Below, piece by piece: positions 8,800-16,688 of a stretch of 64,000 nucleotides of DNA (position 1 is the first letter of the stretch; every line of letters begins with the position of its first letter). The notes below the pieces were generated by a model. That model was not told where the DNA came from. It searched no databases and was given only the letters and a program-made list of their open reading frames with translations. The DNA lies in NCBI GenBank assembly GCA_019119635.1, contig DWWP01000029.1:1-64000 (forward strand), written 5' to 3'. Made by a program: the position numbers and the translations under genes. This DNA comes from Candidatus Dietzia intestinipullorum (GTDB lineage Bacteria; Actinomycetota; Actinomycetes; Mycobacteriales; Mycobacteriaceae).

Positions 8800-9402
8800 A
8801 TGACCGACTGGAGAGCACTACAGTCCGATGCCGCCGACCTGTACGACGAGGTCCTGCCCGCCGTCACCGACTGGGCGGCCCCCACACCGTGCAGCAGCTG
8901 GACCGCGCGCGATGTCCTGGCCCACGTGGTGGACGAGCAGATGTGGATCCCCGGGCTGCTCGCCGGCGGGTCCACGGAGGAGGTGGGCGACGACCTCGAG
9001 GACCGGCTCCGTCGCCTGCGGGAGAAGTCCTCCGGGCCGGAGCTCATCGAGGAGTGGCGCACGGCCCGGGACTCGGTGGCCGCGGCGTGGCGGGGAACAT
9101 CCGACGACGACGAGGTGTCGCTCTCGTACGGGCAGGCCCGTGTGGGGCACTACCTGGCCCAGCAGACCTTCGACCTGGCCGTCCACGCGTGGGACCTGGC
9201 CTCCTCGCAGGGGATCGACCTGCAGTGGCCGGACGAGCTCGAGGAGGCGGTGCTGGGGTTCGTGCGCACCGACCTGGCCGAGAACCCCGCCCCCGAGCTG
9301 TTCGAACCGCCGGTGCCGGGACACGACGGCCCTGGCTCGTCGGCGCGCGACACCGCGCTCGCCCTCACCGGTCGCGACCCCGCCGCCTGGCCCCGCTCGT
9401 AG
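8800..9402 (+). CDS. TIGR03086-type protein (DinB/mycothiol maleylpyruvate isomerase superfamily)
   Basis: A 200-aa protein of the actinobacterial TIGR03086 group, four-helix-bundle proteins related to mycothiol-dependent maleylpyruvate isomerase. Typical features are the N-terminal PTPCSSWTARDVLAHVVDEQ, with the first probable metal-binding His, and AVHAWDLASSQG with another. No mycothiol partner gene is nearby. It stands alone between glfT1 (93 bp upstream) and a convergent ferredoxin gene. Substrate unknown. Confidence 0.75.
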   Translation: MTDWRALQSDAADLYDEVLPAVTDWAAPTPCSSWTARDVLAHVVDEQMWIPGLLAGGSTEEVGDDLEDRLRRLREKSSGPELIEEWRTARDSVAAAWRGTSDDDEVSLSYGQARVGHYLAQQTFDLAVHAWDLASSQGIDLQWPDELEEAVLGFVRTDLAENPAPELFEPPVPGHDGPGSSARDTALALTGRDPAAWPRS

Positions 9403-9456
9403 CGCTTTCCCGCATCGCGCCGCGTTCGTGGCGCGTTCGTGGCGTCTGCCCCGGAT

Positions 9457-9654
9457 CTACGACGCGATCTCGCGCAGTGCCGCCATCGGGCACTTGTCCA
9501 CGGCCTTGCGGGCGCGTTTCTCCAGCTCGGGCGGGACCTCGTCGACGAGGAGGCGCACGTACTCGTCGTCGTCGTCCAGGGCGAACACCGCGGGCGCGAG
9601 GCCCACACACACGGCTTGGCCCTCGCAGCGGTCAGCGTCGACTTCGATCTTCAC
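9457..9654 (-). CDS. 3Fe-4S ferredoxin
   Basis: A 65-aa acidic ferredoxin. Three cysteines, C10 and C16 in CEGQAVC and C55 in KCPMAAL, bind a 3Fe-4S cluster. The position of the missing fourth cysteine holds Gln13, where cytochrome P450 ferredoxins more often have His or Ala. Such proteins donate electrons to P450s or other oxygenases, but no P450 or ferredoxin reductase lies in this window. The GTG at 9654 follows a GGGAGC ribosome site. A GACAAA/TTTGTC dyad lies upstream. Confidence 0.85.
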   Translation of the reverse strand: MKIEVDADRCEGQAVCVGLAPAVFALDDDDEYVRLLVDEVPPELEKRARKAVDKCPMAALREIAS

Positions 9655-9693
9655 GGTCAGCTCCCTGGTCGAGTGTCGGATGTCACCAATCTA

Positions 9694-9714
9694 GACAAAC
9701 TAACGCCTTTTGTC
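9694..9714. promoter_or_regulatory. dyad in the ferredoxin upstream region
   Basis: GACAAA (9694-9699) and TTTGTC (9709-9714) are separated by 9 nt, about 40 bp upstream of the ferredoxin start. The AT-rich dyad in GC-rich DNA looks like an operator; the regulator is not identified. Confidence 0.4.
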
Positions 9715-9741
9715 CAGTCATCGAGAGCCCGATTGTCCACG

Positions 9742-9772
9742 TTGCGGAACTGACTCGCGAGTAAGTTATGCT
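9742..9772 (+). promoter_or_regulatory. promoter with internal palindrome in front of the DUF4442 gene
   Basis: A -35-like TTGCGG (9742-9747) and a -10 TATGCT (9767-9772) have a 19-nt spacer. The perfect palindrome ACTCGCGAGT (9753-9762) lies in the spacer and would let a repressor block the polymerase. The -10 ends 6 nt before the ATG at 9779. Confidence 0.5.
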
Positions 9773-9778
9773 TCAGTG

Positions 9779-10252
9779 ATGCCCAGGACGATGCTCCACC
9801 GTTACGCCTCGAGCCCACGGGCCTTCACCGTGCTCGCCTCCCTCTACCCTCCCCTGATGGGCTCGGGGATCCGGGTCCGCGAGATCGCTCCGGACTGGAC
9901 CAGCGGTGAGCTCAGCATGCGCGTGGCCCCGTGGACGGCCAACACCAACGGCACCGCGTTCGGCGGCTCGCTCTTCGCCGCGACCGACGTCCTCTACGGT
10001 GCCCTCCTGTCCGGCCAGCTCGGCGGCAAATACCAGGTGTGGACCAAGACGGCGACGATCGACTTCCAGCGGCCCGGCCGCGGCCGCCTGCACTGCTCGG
10101 TTGAGGTTCCCCACACGGAGGCCGACGCCGTCCGGGAGGAGCTCGTGTCGCGGTCCAGCACCAGCGTCGTCCACACGGCCGAGATCATCGACGGCCGCGG
10201 CGACGTGGTCGTCCGCGCCGACCACACCATGTTCATTCGCCGCCGCGGCTGA
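9779..10252 (+). CDS. DUF4442/hotdog-fold thioesterase-like protein
   Basis: A 157-aa protein of the DUF4442 (PaaI-like hotdog) group, probably acting on acyl-CoA thioesters. The fold is recognisable from NTNGTAFGGSLFAATDVLYG (the helix-capping NGTAFGGSL segment), KTATIDFQRPGRG and the C-terminal strand VVVRADHTMFI. ATG 9779 is preferred over the adjacent GTG 9776 because the -10 box is 6 nt upstream of it. It is divergent from the ferredoxin gene, with a 124-bp regulatory gap. Confidence 0.75.
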   Translation: MPRTMLHRYASSPRAFTVLASLYPPLMGSGIRVREIAPDWTSGELSMRVAPWTANTNGTAFGGSLFAATDVLYGALLSGQLGGKYQVWTKTATIDFQRPGRGRLHCSVEVPHTEADAVREELVSRSSTSVVHTAEIIDGRGDVVVRADHTMFIRRRG

Positions 10253-10260
10253 CCCCGCGC

Positions 10261-10292
10261 CGCCTGCCGCCTGCCGCCTGCCGCCTGCCGCC
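10261..10292. repeat. 7-bp tandem repeat (CGCCTGC, about 4.5 copies)
   Basis: Perfect head-to-tail copies of CGCCTGC begin 9 nt after the DUF4442 stop codon. Confidence 0.9.
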
Positions 10293-10298
10293 AGGAAT

Positions 10299-10369
10299 GG
10301 TCGTGTCCACTGCGGCGAGAACGCGCCGGGGCCGCGCTGGGCACGACAAGAACCGCAGGGAACACGACC
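10299..10369. repeat. inverted repeat GGTCGTGT...ACACGACC
   Basis: The arms 10299-10315 and 10353-10369 pair as GGTCGTGT and TGCGG with ACACGACC and CCGCA, interrupted by a small mismatch. The loop is about 37 nt. It is the same general kind of intergenic dyad as those at 3409, 20236 and 29862 but with a different arm sequence. Confidence 0.65.
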
Positions 10370-10385
10370 AAACGGGGATGGGGCG

Positions 10386-10459
10386 GGACGGGCAGGCGGG
10401 CGAGGTAAGGCTGGCGGGCCAGGCTGGCGGGCCAGGCGGGCGAGGCCAGGCGGGCGGGG
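10386..10459. repeat. degenerate G/C-rich tandem repeats (GGCGGGCCAGGCT-like)
   Basis: Several imperfect 12-14-bp copies of GGCGGGCCAGGC or GGCGGGCGAGG run up to the stop codon of the next minus-strand gene. With the 7-bp repeat and the inverted repeat they fill the whole 207-bp gap. Confidence 0.6.
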
Positions 10460-11494
10460 TCAGGCGGTCCACATGCCGTGCGGGTCCGCGGCCGAGACCG
10501 CATCGACCGGCTCCAGGACCGCGGTCGCCGGCCACCGTGAACGCAGGACCGACGCCACCCCGTCGCCGGGAGGCGCCGTCGCACGGGTGGGTAGGGCCGC
10601 GCCCTTGACGACGACGAGGGCCCACCCCGCCAGCCGGAGCTCGTCCGCCGCGCGCTCGTCCCACGGCCGCTCCGCGTGCGGTGAGCCGTCGGTCCGCACG
10701 AACACCGCGCACCGGGCGGCGGGATCGGCGAGCGACAGGGTCAGCTGCCGGCTCCTGAGACGGACCTCGTGGCCGCGTGAGAAACGGCCGACCCCGGCCG
10801 TGGCGAGCAGCACCCGGGCCCGGCTCTCGTCCGCGGAACCGGAACACGGGTCGACCAGCGCCACCATCTCGGCGAATCGCCGCGCGGCGCCCCGCCCCGC
10901 CGGGTGCTCCGCCGCGCTCCCCAGCAGCGCGACCAACTCCGGCCGGACCGCGCACATCCGCTCCACCGCCACCACCGCGTCCTCGACCGCCAGGTCCGCG
11001 GCCAGGTCCCGGCAGGTCCGCAGGGGCGTGGTCACGCGGAGTCCGTCGACCTCCGTGGTCGCCTCGCGCGGCAGCTTCCCGTAGCGGTACACGCGGCCGG
11101 GCGTGGAGCGTCGGGTCGCCGGGAGCCAGATCTCCGGTGGCGCGTCGGCCGGGGCCGTGTCGTCGCCCCAGAGCAGCGCGGCGCTCCGACCACGCAGGAC
11201 ACCGTCGGGCCAGGCGCACGCCAGGGCGGCGGTCCGCAACGCGAGGTCGTCGACCTGGTCCTCGCGGCGGTACATGCCGTGCCAGATCCGGCGATACCGC
11301 CGGCGATCGCGCGCGTCGGGGACCGCGGCGGCGAGCTCCGCCGACGTCACCGGCCCCGGCGGCAGCCCGATGGTGCCTGTGGAGCCCGTGAGGCCGGTGG
11401 CGCCGGGGTCGTCAGCCGGCGGAAACTGCCCGGCCCGGACCTCGGCGCGGGTCTCGAGGAGGAAGGGGACTCGGGTCGACGTGGATGGGTTCAT
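10460..11494 (-). CDS. AbiEi/DUF559-like protein (predicted DNA-binding plus Vsr-type nuclease-like domain)
   Basis: A 344-aa protein with the layout of the actinobacterial proteins named AbiEi-family antitoxin or DUF559. The N-terminal part has VTSAELAAAVPDARDRRRYRRIWHGMYRRED, a winged-helix-like segment. The middle contains PRED-type GLRVTTPLRTCRDLAADL. The C-terminal part (AAARCAVFVRTDGSPHAERPWDERAADELRLAGW) resembles the Vsr/DUF559 nuclease fold but lacks its usual clear Asp-Lys pattern. Such proteins are common and usually have no toxin partner; none is seen here. ATG 11494 was chosen as the first start after the low-complexity upstream codons. Function unknown. Confidence 0.55.
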   Translation of the reverse strand: MNPSTSTRVPFLLETRAEVRAGQFPPADDPGATGLTGSTGTIGLPPGPVTSAELAAAVPDARDRRRYRRIWHGMYRREDQVDDLALRTAALACAWPDGVLRGRSAALLWGDDTAPADAPPEIWLPATRRSTPGRVYRYGKLPREATTEVDGLRVTTPLRTCRDLAADLAVEDAVVAVERMCAVRPELVALLGSAAEHPAGRGAARRFAEMVALVDPCSGSADESRARVLLATAGVGRFSRGHEVRLRSRQLTLSLADPAARCAVFVRTDGSPHAERPWDERAADELRLAGWALVVVKGAALPTRATAPPGDGVASVLRSRWPATAVLEPVDAVSAADPHGMWTA

Positions 11495-11599
11495 GCCGCC
11501 CACTCTGCGGGAGGCTCGCCCCGTCGCCGGCCCGGAACGCGCTCCTCCACGCCCGGCCTGTGGACGGGCCACGCCTGTGGAATCGCGCCCCGGCCCGGC

Positions 11600-13486
11600 T
11601 CACACCCCGTACAGCCGCGCCCAGTTCTCCCGCGTGGTCAGCTCGTCCTGCGCGGCCCGCCACCGCTCCTGGGCGGCCGGGGCGTCCCGGACGAACCTGG
11701 CGAGCAGCGCCGCGAGGCTTTTCTGCAGCTCGGCGGCGCGGGCCGAGTCCCTCCGGCGGTGGCGCACGCCGCTCTGGGACGCGTCGGTCACGTACGCCTC
11801 GTCGAACAGTGAGACGTGCCACCAGTCGGAGTCCTCGTACGGGACGGCCACCGCTCCCGGGCGCTGCCGGCCGAGCTTCTGGACGAGCAGCCTCTTGGCC
11901 AGCACCTGGTCCTCGCGGTCCTCGCGGGGGGTGCCCGCCTTGCGCGCGACGTCGACCCCGGGCGGCAGGGCGTCCACTCCCAGCTTGACGGTCTCCGGAT
12001 ACCCGGACCGCTCGGAGCGGACCGCGGCGAGCGCGGCCTGCCCGCCGTCGCCCACGCCCCGCGCGCCGTCGGGGCCGTCGAGGAAGGCCTCGATCCCCCG
12101 CATCCGCGTGACCGCCAGGCCGTACTGCATCCCCGCGATCGGACGGAGCACGGCGCGGCCGAGCGTGGCCGCCATGGAGCGCGGCGAGATGCCCTGGCGG
12201 AGCGCCACGGTCACCAGGGCGTTGCGGTGGGAGAAGAACTGCCCGAAGTCGTCGGCGTCCTTCCAGTAGAAGTCTGCGTGCCACACGGCCGCGCCCTGCA
12301 GGGTGCAGGTGGGCATGCCGGCCTGCCGACAGCGCAGCCCGTACTCGATGTCGTCCCACTGGAAGAAGTACGGCATCGGCAGCCCCACCTCCTCGACGGC
12401 CTCGCCGGGCACCACGCACGACCACCAGGCGTTGTACTCGGCGTCGATCCGCCGCTCCTGCCGCTCGGTGACCACCGACTGGTCGCGCAGCGCGAACTCG
12501 TCGGCGTCGAGCCCGCCCTCGAGCCGGTCGAGCTGCGTGCGCTCGGCGGAGACCAACAGGTAATCGGGGTTGTACAGGTAGAGCATCTGCGCGCCGACGA
12601 GCACGGGCTCGCGGGTGACGGCGGCGAACGCGAACAGGCGCAGAACGGTCTCCGGCTCGACCCGCACGTCGTCGTCCATCAGCAGTACGTCCACCGGGCC
12701 CGGCGCCCCGGGGGCGGTGGCCTCGTACAGCCCGCGGCTGAACCCGCCGGCGCCGCCGAGGTTGGGCTGGCGCAGGTAGTGGAGTCGGTCCCCGAACTCC
12801 TCGACCGCGTGGTGGAACTGCTCGCGGGTCTCCACGAGATCAGTGCCCTGGTCGGTCACGTACAGGTCGTCGATGAGGTCCGCGACCAACGGGTCGGAGG
12901 CCAGTGAGTCGACGGTGGCGGCGCAGTCGTCCGCCCGGTTGAAGGTGCAGATGGCCACGGCCGCGCGACGGACCGGCCTCGTCGTCGTCGTACTCCACGT
13001 CACCTCGGACACCGTCGCCGCGGAGTCCACCGCGTGGAACTCCAGCCACATGGCGCCACCGTCGGTGAACATGTCCACCGGCACACCGAGCACCGCCATC
13101 CCGTCGCCGGAGTGGCGGGCCACGTCGACGGTCCGCACGTGCGAGCCGATGTCGGACGCGCGCACGAGCACGTCCACGGCGCCGTCGGTCTCGATCGACA
13201 CCCGGACCGTGAGGTCGGTGACGGCGGTCCACCGCTGCCAGTACGAGGCCTCGAACCGGCCGAAGTAGGTGTTGGTGTCCACCGAGGCTCCGGGCTCCAG
13301 CCGGAGCTCGCCGCGGGTGCGCCGCACGAGTCCGCCCGAGATCCGCGAGTACAGGTCGTCGTTGACCCACGAGCGCTCGCCCGCGAACAGGGTGCGCTGC
13401 AGCAGCAGTTCACGCTCGACGTCGGCGGCCTCGTCCCCGGCGGAGCGGGCGTCGCCGTCGGGGGCTGTCACAGTGGGGGCGTCCAT
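11600..13486 (-). CDS. GlfT2-like galactofuranosyltransferase, second copy
   Basis: A 628-aa paralogue of the canonical GlfT2 at 47581-49587. It has the same order: an N-terminal beta-sandwich domain (DTNTYFGRFEASYWQRWT), a GT-A core (VAICTFNRADD, LRQPNLGGAGG, metal-binding MDDD with Asp271-273), and the acceptor-site motif QWDDIEYGLR (Trp377-Asp378-Asp379). Next comes a metal-binding VWH (His403) and a C-terminal helical domain. The 24-residue distance from Asp379 to His403 equals that in the canonical copy (Asp414 to His438), so it is probably active. It is the last gene of an operon with gtrA and a multi-span membrane protein. It may make a different galactofuranose linkage; acceptor unknown. 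Confidence 0.8.
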   Translation of the reverse strand: MDAPTVTAPDGDARSAGDEAADVERELLLQRTLFAGERSWVNDDLYSRISGGLVRRTRGELRLEPGASVDTNTYFGRFEASYWQRWTAVTDLTVRVSIETDGAVDVLVRASDIGSHVRTVDVARHSGDGMAVLGVPVDMFTDGGAMWLEFHAVDSAATVSEVTWSTTTTRPVRRAAVAICTFNRADDCAATVDSLASDPLVADLIDDLYVTDQGTDLVETREQFHHAVEEFGDRLHYLRQPNLGGAGGFSRGLYEATAPGAPGPVDVLLMDDDVRVEPETVLRLFAFAAVTREPVLVGAQMLYLYNPDYLLVSAERTQLDRLEGGLDADEFALRDQSVVTERQERRIDAEYNAWWSCVVPGEAVEEVGLPMPYFFQWDDIEYGLRCRQAGMPTCTLQGAAVWHADFYWKDADDFGQFFSHRNALVTVALRQGISPRSMAATLGRAVLRPIAGMQYGLAVTRMRGIEAFLDGPDGARGVGDGGQAALAAVRSERSGYPETVKLGVDALPPGVDVARKAGTPREDREDQVLAKRLLVQKLGRQRPGAVAVPYEDSDWWHVSLFDEAYVTDASQSGVRHRRRDSARAAELQKSLAALLARFVRDAPAAQERWRAAQDELTTRENWARLYGV

Positions 13487-13527
13487 GTCGCGGGTGCACT
13501 CCTATGGCGTCGGTGGATCGGGCCGGC

Positions 13528-15633
13528 TCAGGGCCCGGCCACGCCGTCCAGGCTAGCCCCCGGCGAGGGCGGCGCCGCGTCGACCAGCGGCGAGTCGGTG
13601 TTGGGCGGCGGCACGGGCGGGACGGCCGGCGGGATCCCCGGCGGGGGCGGCGCCGGCGGGTGGTCGGGGGCGACCGGCAGCACCTCGTACAGGCGGGCGT
13701 CGGGGTTCTCCGCCACCAGCTGCAGGTTCGGGTTGAACCGGAGCCCGATGAACCCGGGCGGCCGGCCCGGACCGCCCACCACGCCCGTGCCGACGACCAC
13801 CCACCGCACCTCCAGCTCGTCCACGAGGCGGGCGACCTCGGGGTCGAAGCCGTACCGGTTCATCGAGGTGTAGAGGTACATGCGGTCGGGTCCGAGCTGC
13901 GCGTCCGGGTCGTCGGCCAACGGCGCCGGGAACACCATCGGCACGCCGTGCAGCGCGTACGCCCAGGCGGAGCCGTCGAAGGGGTCGCCCAGCGCGCTCC
14001 CGCCCTGGTACCGGCGGCCCAGCTCGTCCAGGATCGCGCGCTCGCCGGAGGTCACGCTCGGCCCGTCCGCGAACACGCCGGCCCGCAGATCGCGCACCAC
14101 CACCGCCTGGCCGGACGCGACGAGCAGCCCGAGCACCGCCACCGTCACCACCGCGGCCCGGGCGGACGGGCGCCGCCACGACCCGCGCGGCACCAGGGCC
14201 CGCACCCCCGCCCCCGCGAGCACGACCGTCGGGATCGCGAGGAGCGCGGCGAAGCGGTTCACGTCGTCCCACCAGAGGCCGGTCAGCAGCCGCACCCGGT
14301 CGCCGTGCACCGCCGCCGCCAGCACGTACAGGGCTCCGAACCCGATCAACGCCGCCACGGGCGCGGCGAGCGGCCGGCGCCGGCCCGGGACCGCGACCGC
14401 CGCCACCAGGCCCAGCAGCACCGCGACGGACAACGCCACCGAGGCGGGCGCCGTGGGGCCGGCGTCGAGCACTCCCGCCACCGCCTGCGGGAGCGTCCGG
14501 TGCCTGGTCCACGAGAAGTCGGCGAGTGCGCTCGCGGTGCCCGAGGAGAGCATCGTGGTGGTCCACAGCGCGTAGAGCCCCGCCGGCACTGCGGCGAGCG
14601 CGAAGGCCCCGACGACCGCGAGCCGCGACCACAGCCCCGCCCGGTCCGCGGAGGCCGAGCCCCGGCCGGTGTCGCCGCCCGTGATCACGCCCGCGAGGGC
14701 CTGGGCCGCCATCGGCAGTCCAGCCGCGAGCGCCACCGACGGGTGCACGGCCCAGGCGCCGCCCATGCCGGCCCCCAGCATGAGCGCGTGAGCCACCGCG
14801 CGAGGCCGCCGGGCCGCGAGGTGGTCGCCCAGCACCAGCAGTCCCGGGATCAGCGCGACCCCCAGGGCGAAGGGCAGCAGCGGCCCCCAGTCGACCATCG
14901 CGTAGGGGAACGTCCAGGTCCCTGCCGCGGCCACGGCGGCCGCCACCGCCGCGAGCCGGGAGCCCCGGCACACCCGACCGGCCAGGACCGCCGAGCCCAG
15001 GACGAACACCGCGCCGGTCGCCGCCGACATCGCGTTGAGGACGTCCGGCAGCCCCGCGCCCGGCACGTCCATCAGCAGCGAGGTGAGCGCGTGGTAGGCG
15101 TCCGGGTAGAAGAAGTCCGGGTTGGCGGGCTGGCTCACCGGGGCCAGGTCGGTGGGCCCGGCCCGTCCCGTCTCGGCGATGAACCGCGTGGCCGCGCCGT
15201 GGAAGATCGCGTCCCACAACTGCGGGATCGCGGAGAGGCCCCGCGAGGCCACCGCCACCTGGAGGGCCGGGACCGCCGCGACGACGACGACGGCGAGGTC
15301 CGCGCGATGCGGACGACCCGAGCGGCGGCGGGGCTCGTCATCGGCCGCGGTCGTCCCCGCCCGCCGTCGCACCGCCCGGCCGGTCAGGCGGTGGGCGATC
15401 CCCACGCCGGCCGCGCACCCGACCGCGACCAGCGCGGCGACCCCCGCGGAGGTGGGCCCCCAGCGCACGTCCGCGGCCGCGGTGGCGGCGGTGCCCACGG
15501 CGACCACGGCGAGGGTGAGGGCGGGGCCCGCGGCCACCGCGTCCCGCCACCGCGCACCCGCGGCGACCCCGATCGCCGCCCCGGGGACCATGAGCGCCGC
15601 GAGCGCGGCGACGATCAGGAGGACGACGGCCAC
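13528..15633 (-). CDS. multi-span membrane protein, GT-C-like (DUF6541-type, possibly Rv3779-like)
   Basis: A 701-aa protein with about a dozen hydrophobic helices. An early extracytoplasmic loop carries LWDAIFHG (Asp141, His145), of the kind seen at GT-C active sites. A long soluble C-terminal domain follows (GERAILDELGRRYQGGSALG, then YLYTSMNRYGFDPE), with a Pro-rich tail. GT-C enzymes use polyprenyl-phosphate sugars as donors. It starts at GTG 15633, 5 nt after the gtrA stop, and is followed 41 bp later by the GlfT2 paralogue. The family assignment rests on overall pattern; the reaction is not known. Confidence 0.6.
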   Translation of the reverse strand: MAVVLLIVAALAALMVPGAAIGVAAGARWRDAVAAGPALTLAVVAVGTAATAAADVRWGPTSAGVAALVAVGCAAGVGIAHRLTGRAVRRRAGTTAADDEPRRRSGRPHRADLAVVVVAAVPALQVAVASRGLSAIPQLWDAIFHGAATRFIAETGRAGPTDLAPVSQPANPDFFYPDAYHALTSLLMDVPGAGLPDVLNAMSAATGAVFVLGSAVLAGRVCRGSRLAAVAAAVAAAGTWTFPYAMVDWGPLLPFALGVALIPGLLVLGDHLAARRPRAVAHALMLGAGMGGAWAVHPSVALAAGLPMAAQALAGVITGGDTGRGSASADRAGLWSRLAVVGAFALAAVPAGLYALWTTTMLSSGTASALADFSWTRHRTLPQAVAGVLDAGPTAPASVALSVAVLLGLVAAVAVPGRRRPLAAPVAALIGFGALYVLAAAVHGDRVRLLTGLWWDDVNRFAALLAIPTVVLAGAGVRALVPRGSWRRPSARAAVVTVAVLGLLVASGQAVVVRDLRAGVFADGPSVTSGERAILDELGRRYQGGSALGDPFDGSAWAYALHGVPMVFPAPLADDPDAQLGPDRMYLYTSMNRYGFDPEVARLVDELEVRWVVVGTGVVGGPGRPPGFIGLRFNPNLQLVAENPDARLYEVLPVAPDHPPAPPPPGIPPAVPPVPPPNTDSPLVDAAPPSPGASLDGVAGP

Positions 15634-15638
15634 GGCGG

Positions 15639-16145
15639 TCAGCGCACCCGGAAGATCACGGTCCGCTGCACGATGAAGTTGGTCACGGTGGCCACGCCCT
15701 GCGCGATGACGTAGCCGATCGTGGTGGCCCAGAAGGTGGCCCAGCCGAGGTCATGGAACCAGGGCACCAGCAGCATGAACAGCCCCCACTGCACGCCGAA
15801 CATCAGCGCGTACAGGCACATCGTGGCCACGAACCTGGCGCGGGAGGGCTCCGCCTGGAACGTCCACCGTCGGTTGAGCGCGTACGCCGTGAGTGTGCCG
15901 GCCACAAACGAGACCGCCTTCGCGGGGCCGTACCCCATGCCCAGCGCCATCAACAGTTGCAGCAGGCCGTAGTCCACGACCGCCGAGAGGACGCCGGTGA
16001 GGAAGAAGCGCGTCACCTGGGTCTTGAAGTCCGTCGCCCGGGCGGGGTCCGATTCGTGCCGGGACTCGAGCGGGTCGACGGCCCCGCGCAGGGAGTCGAG
16101 GACCGAGTCGTCGGGAAGATCGGAACCGGTGGAGGAAGAGCTCAC
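15639..16145 (-). CDS. GtrA family membrane protein (Rv3789-like)
   Basis: A 168-aa protein with four helices: FFLTGVLSAVVDYGLLQLL, GPAKAVSFVAGTLTAYALNR, MCLYALMFGVQWGLFMLLV and FWATTIGYVIAQGVATVTNF. The signature NRRWTFQAE follows helix two and TNFIVQRTVIFR ends the protein. Rv3789, next to dprE1 in M. tuberculosis, was proposed as a decaprenyl-phospho-arabinose carrier or scaffold. Here the gene is instead joined to a GT-C-like protein and a GlfT2 paralogue. GTG 16145 is used because a -10 box lies 6 nt upstream. Confidence 0.85.
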   Translation of the reverse strand: MSSSSTGSDLPDDSVLDSLRGAVDPLESRHESDPARATDFKTQVTRFFLTGVLSAVVDYGLLQLLMALGMGYGPAKAVSFVAGTLTAYALNRRWTFQAEPSRARFVATMCLYALMFGVQWGLFMLLVPWFHDLGWATFWATTIGYVIAQGVATVTNFIVQRTVIFRVR

Positions 16146-16488
16146 CCTGACAGGGTAGGCCCCCGTCGCGGGCGGCGAGCCGACCGCGACGCCCGTGACA
16201 CCCGACACTCCGGTCTTGCCCTGCCGCCCCGGACGTGCCATCCTCTTTCCATCGCACGCACACCAGCGTGTTTCTGGTCGAACCGGTAACCGGCACATCC
16301 GCCGGGTGCGTTCGATTCACGGGAGCGACCGTTCCCGGCCACCCCATCACCACCGTGCGCCCACACCACAAGGTCCGCGCCATCCCCAGGTGAGCCGGCG
16401 TCCGCCTCCACAGCCGCATCCGAGCCGGATCGCGACGCACCCCGTCGGTGCCTCGTCGTCCCGCTCCCACCGACCAGGAGGGCCTGTC
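16146..16488. other. 343-bp divergent intergenic region
   Basis: It holds the gtrA promoter at its left end and a good ribosome site (CAGGAGGG, about 16474-16481) for the small protein at its right end. A short dyad (ACCGGTAACCGG) lies near 16281-16292. No convincing gene is seen in between. Confidence 0.5.
16152..16157 (-). promoter_or_regulatory. -10 box (TACCCT) of the gtrA operon
   Basis: On the complement, TACCCT ends 6 nt before the GTG at 16145. It is embedded in the dyad CCCTGTCAGGG, which could also be an operator. Confidence 0.45.
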
Positions 16489-16671
16489 ATGTCCCAGTAC
16501 CGCAATGCCGCGCTCACCACCGCGCCCACCACGTTCTCGTACACGCCGACGGGCCGGGCCATCCCGCCGTCGTCGCCGATGCGCACGCCCGCCCAGCGCC
16601 CGTCCGCGCCGTCGTGCACGCCCACCGGGCGCGTCATCCTCTCGACGCCGGCCGACCGCGGCCTCGCCTGA
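16489..16671 (+). CDS. 60-aa protein of unknown function with TPTGR repeats
   Basis: A short frame with a strong AGGAGG-type ribosome site 8-10 nt before the ATG. The peptide is rich in Thr, Pro, Ser and Arg and repeats the motif [YC]TPTGR[AV]I twice (near residues 20 and 44). There is no signal peptide or membrane segment. An antisense frame over the same bases is also open but has no ribosome site. Family not recognised; the conserved internal repeat is the main argument that it is real. Confidence 0.5.
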   Translation: MSQYRNAALTTAPTTFSYTPTGRAIPPSSPMRTPAQRPSAPSCTPTGRVILSTPADRGLA

Positions 16672-16688
16672 GCGGTCGGGCCCGCCCC

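Noticed and set aside
10253-10459. Possible CRISPR-like array between the DUF4442 and AbiEi-like genes
   Set aside because: The repeats are 7 bp or degenerate 12-14 bp units directly abutting, without unique spacers of 30-40 bp, and no cas genes are near.
11600-13486. Possible pseudogene status of the GlfT2 paralogue
   Set aside because: The frame is intact over 628 codons and all catalytic residues and their spacing are kept.
16347-16637. 96-aa antisense frame with RPVGV repeats opposite the 60-aa protein
   Set aside because: The repeats merely mirror those of the plus-strand peptide, and there is no ribosome site; the plus-strand frame has a strong one.
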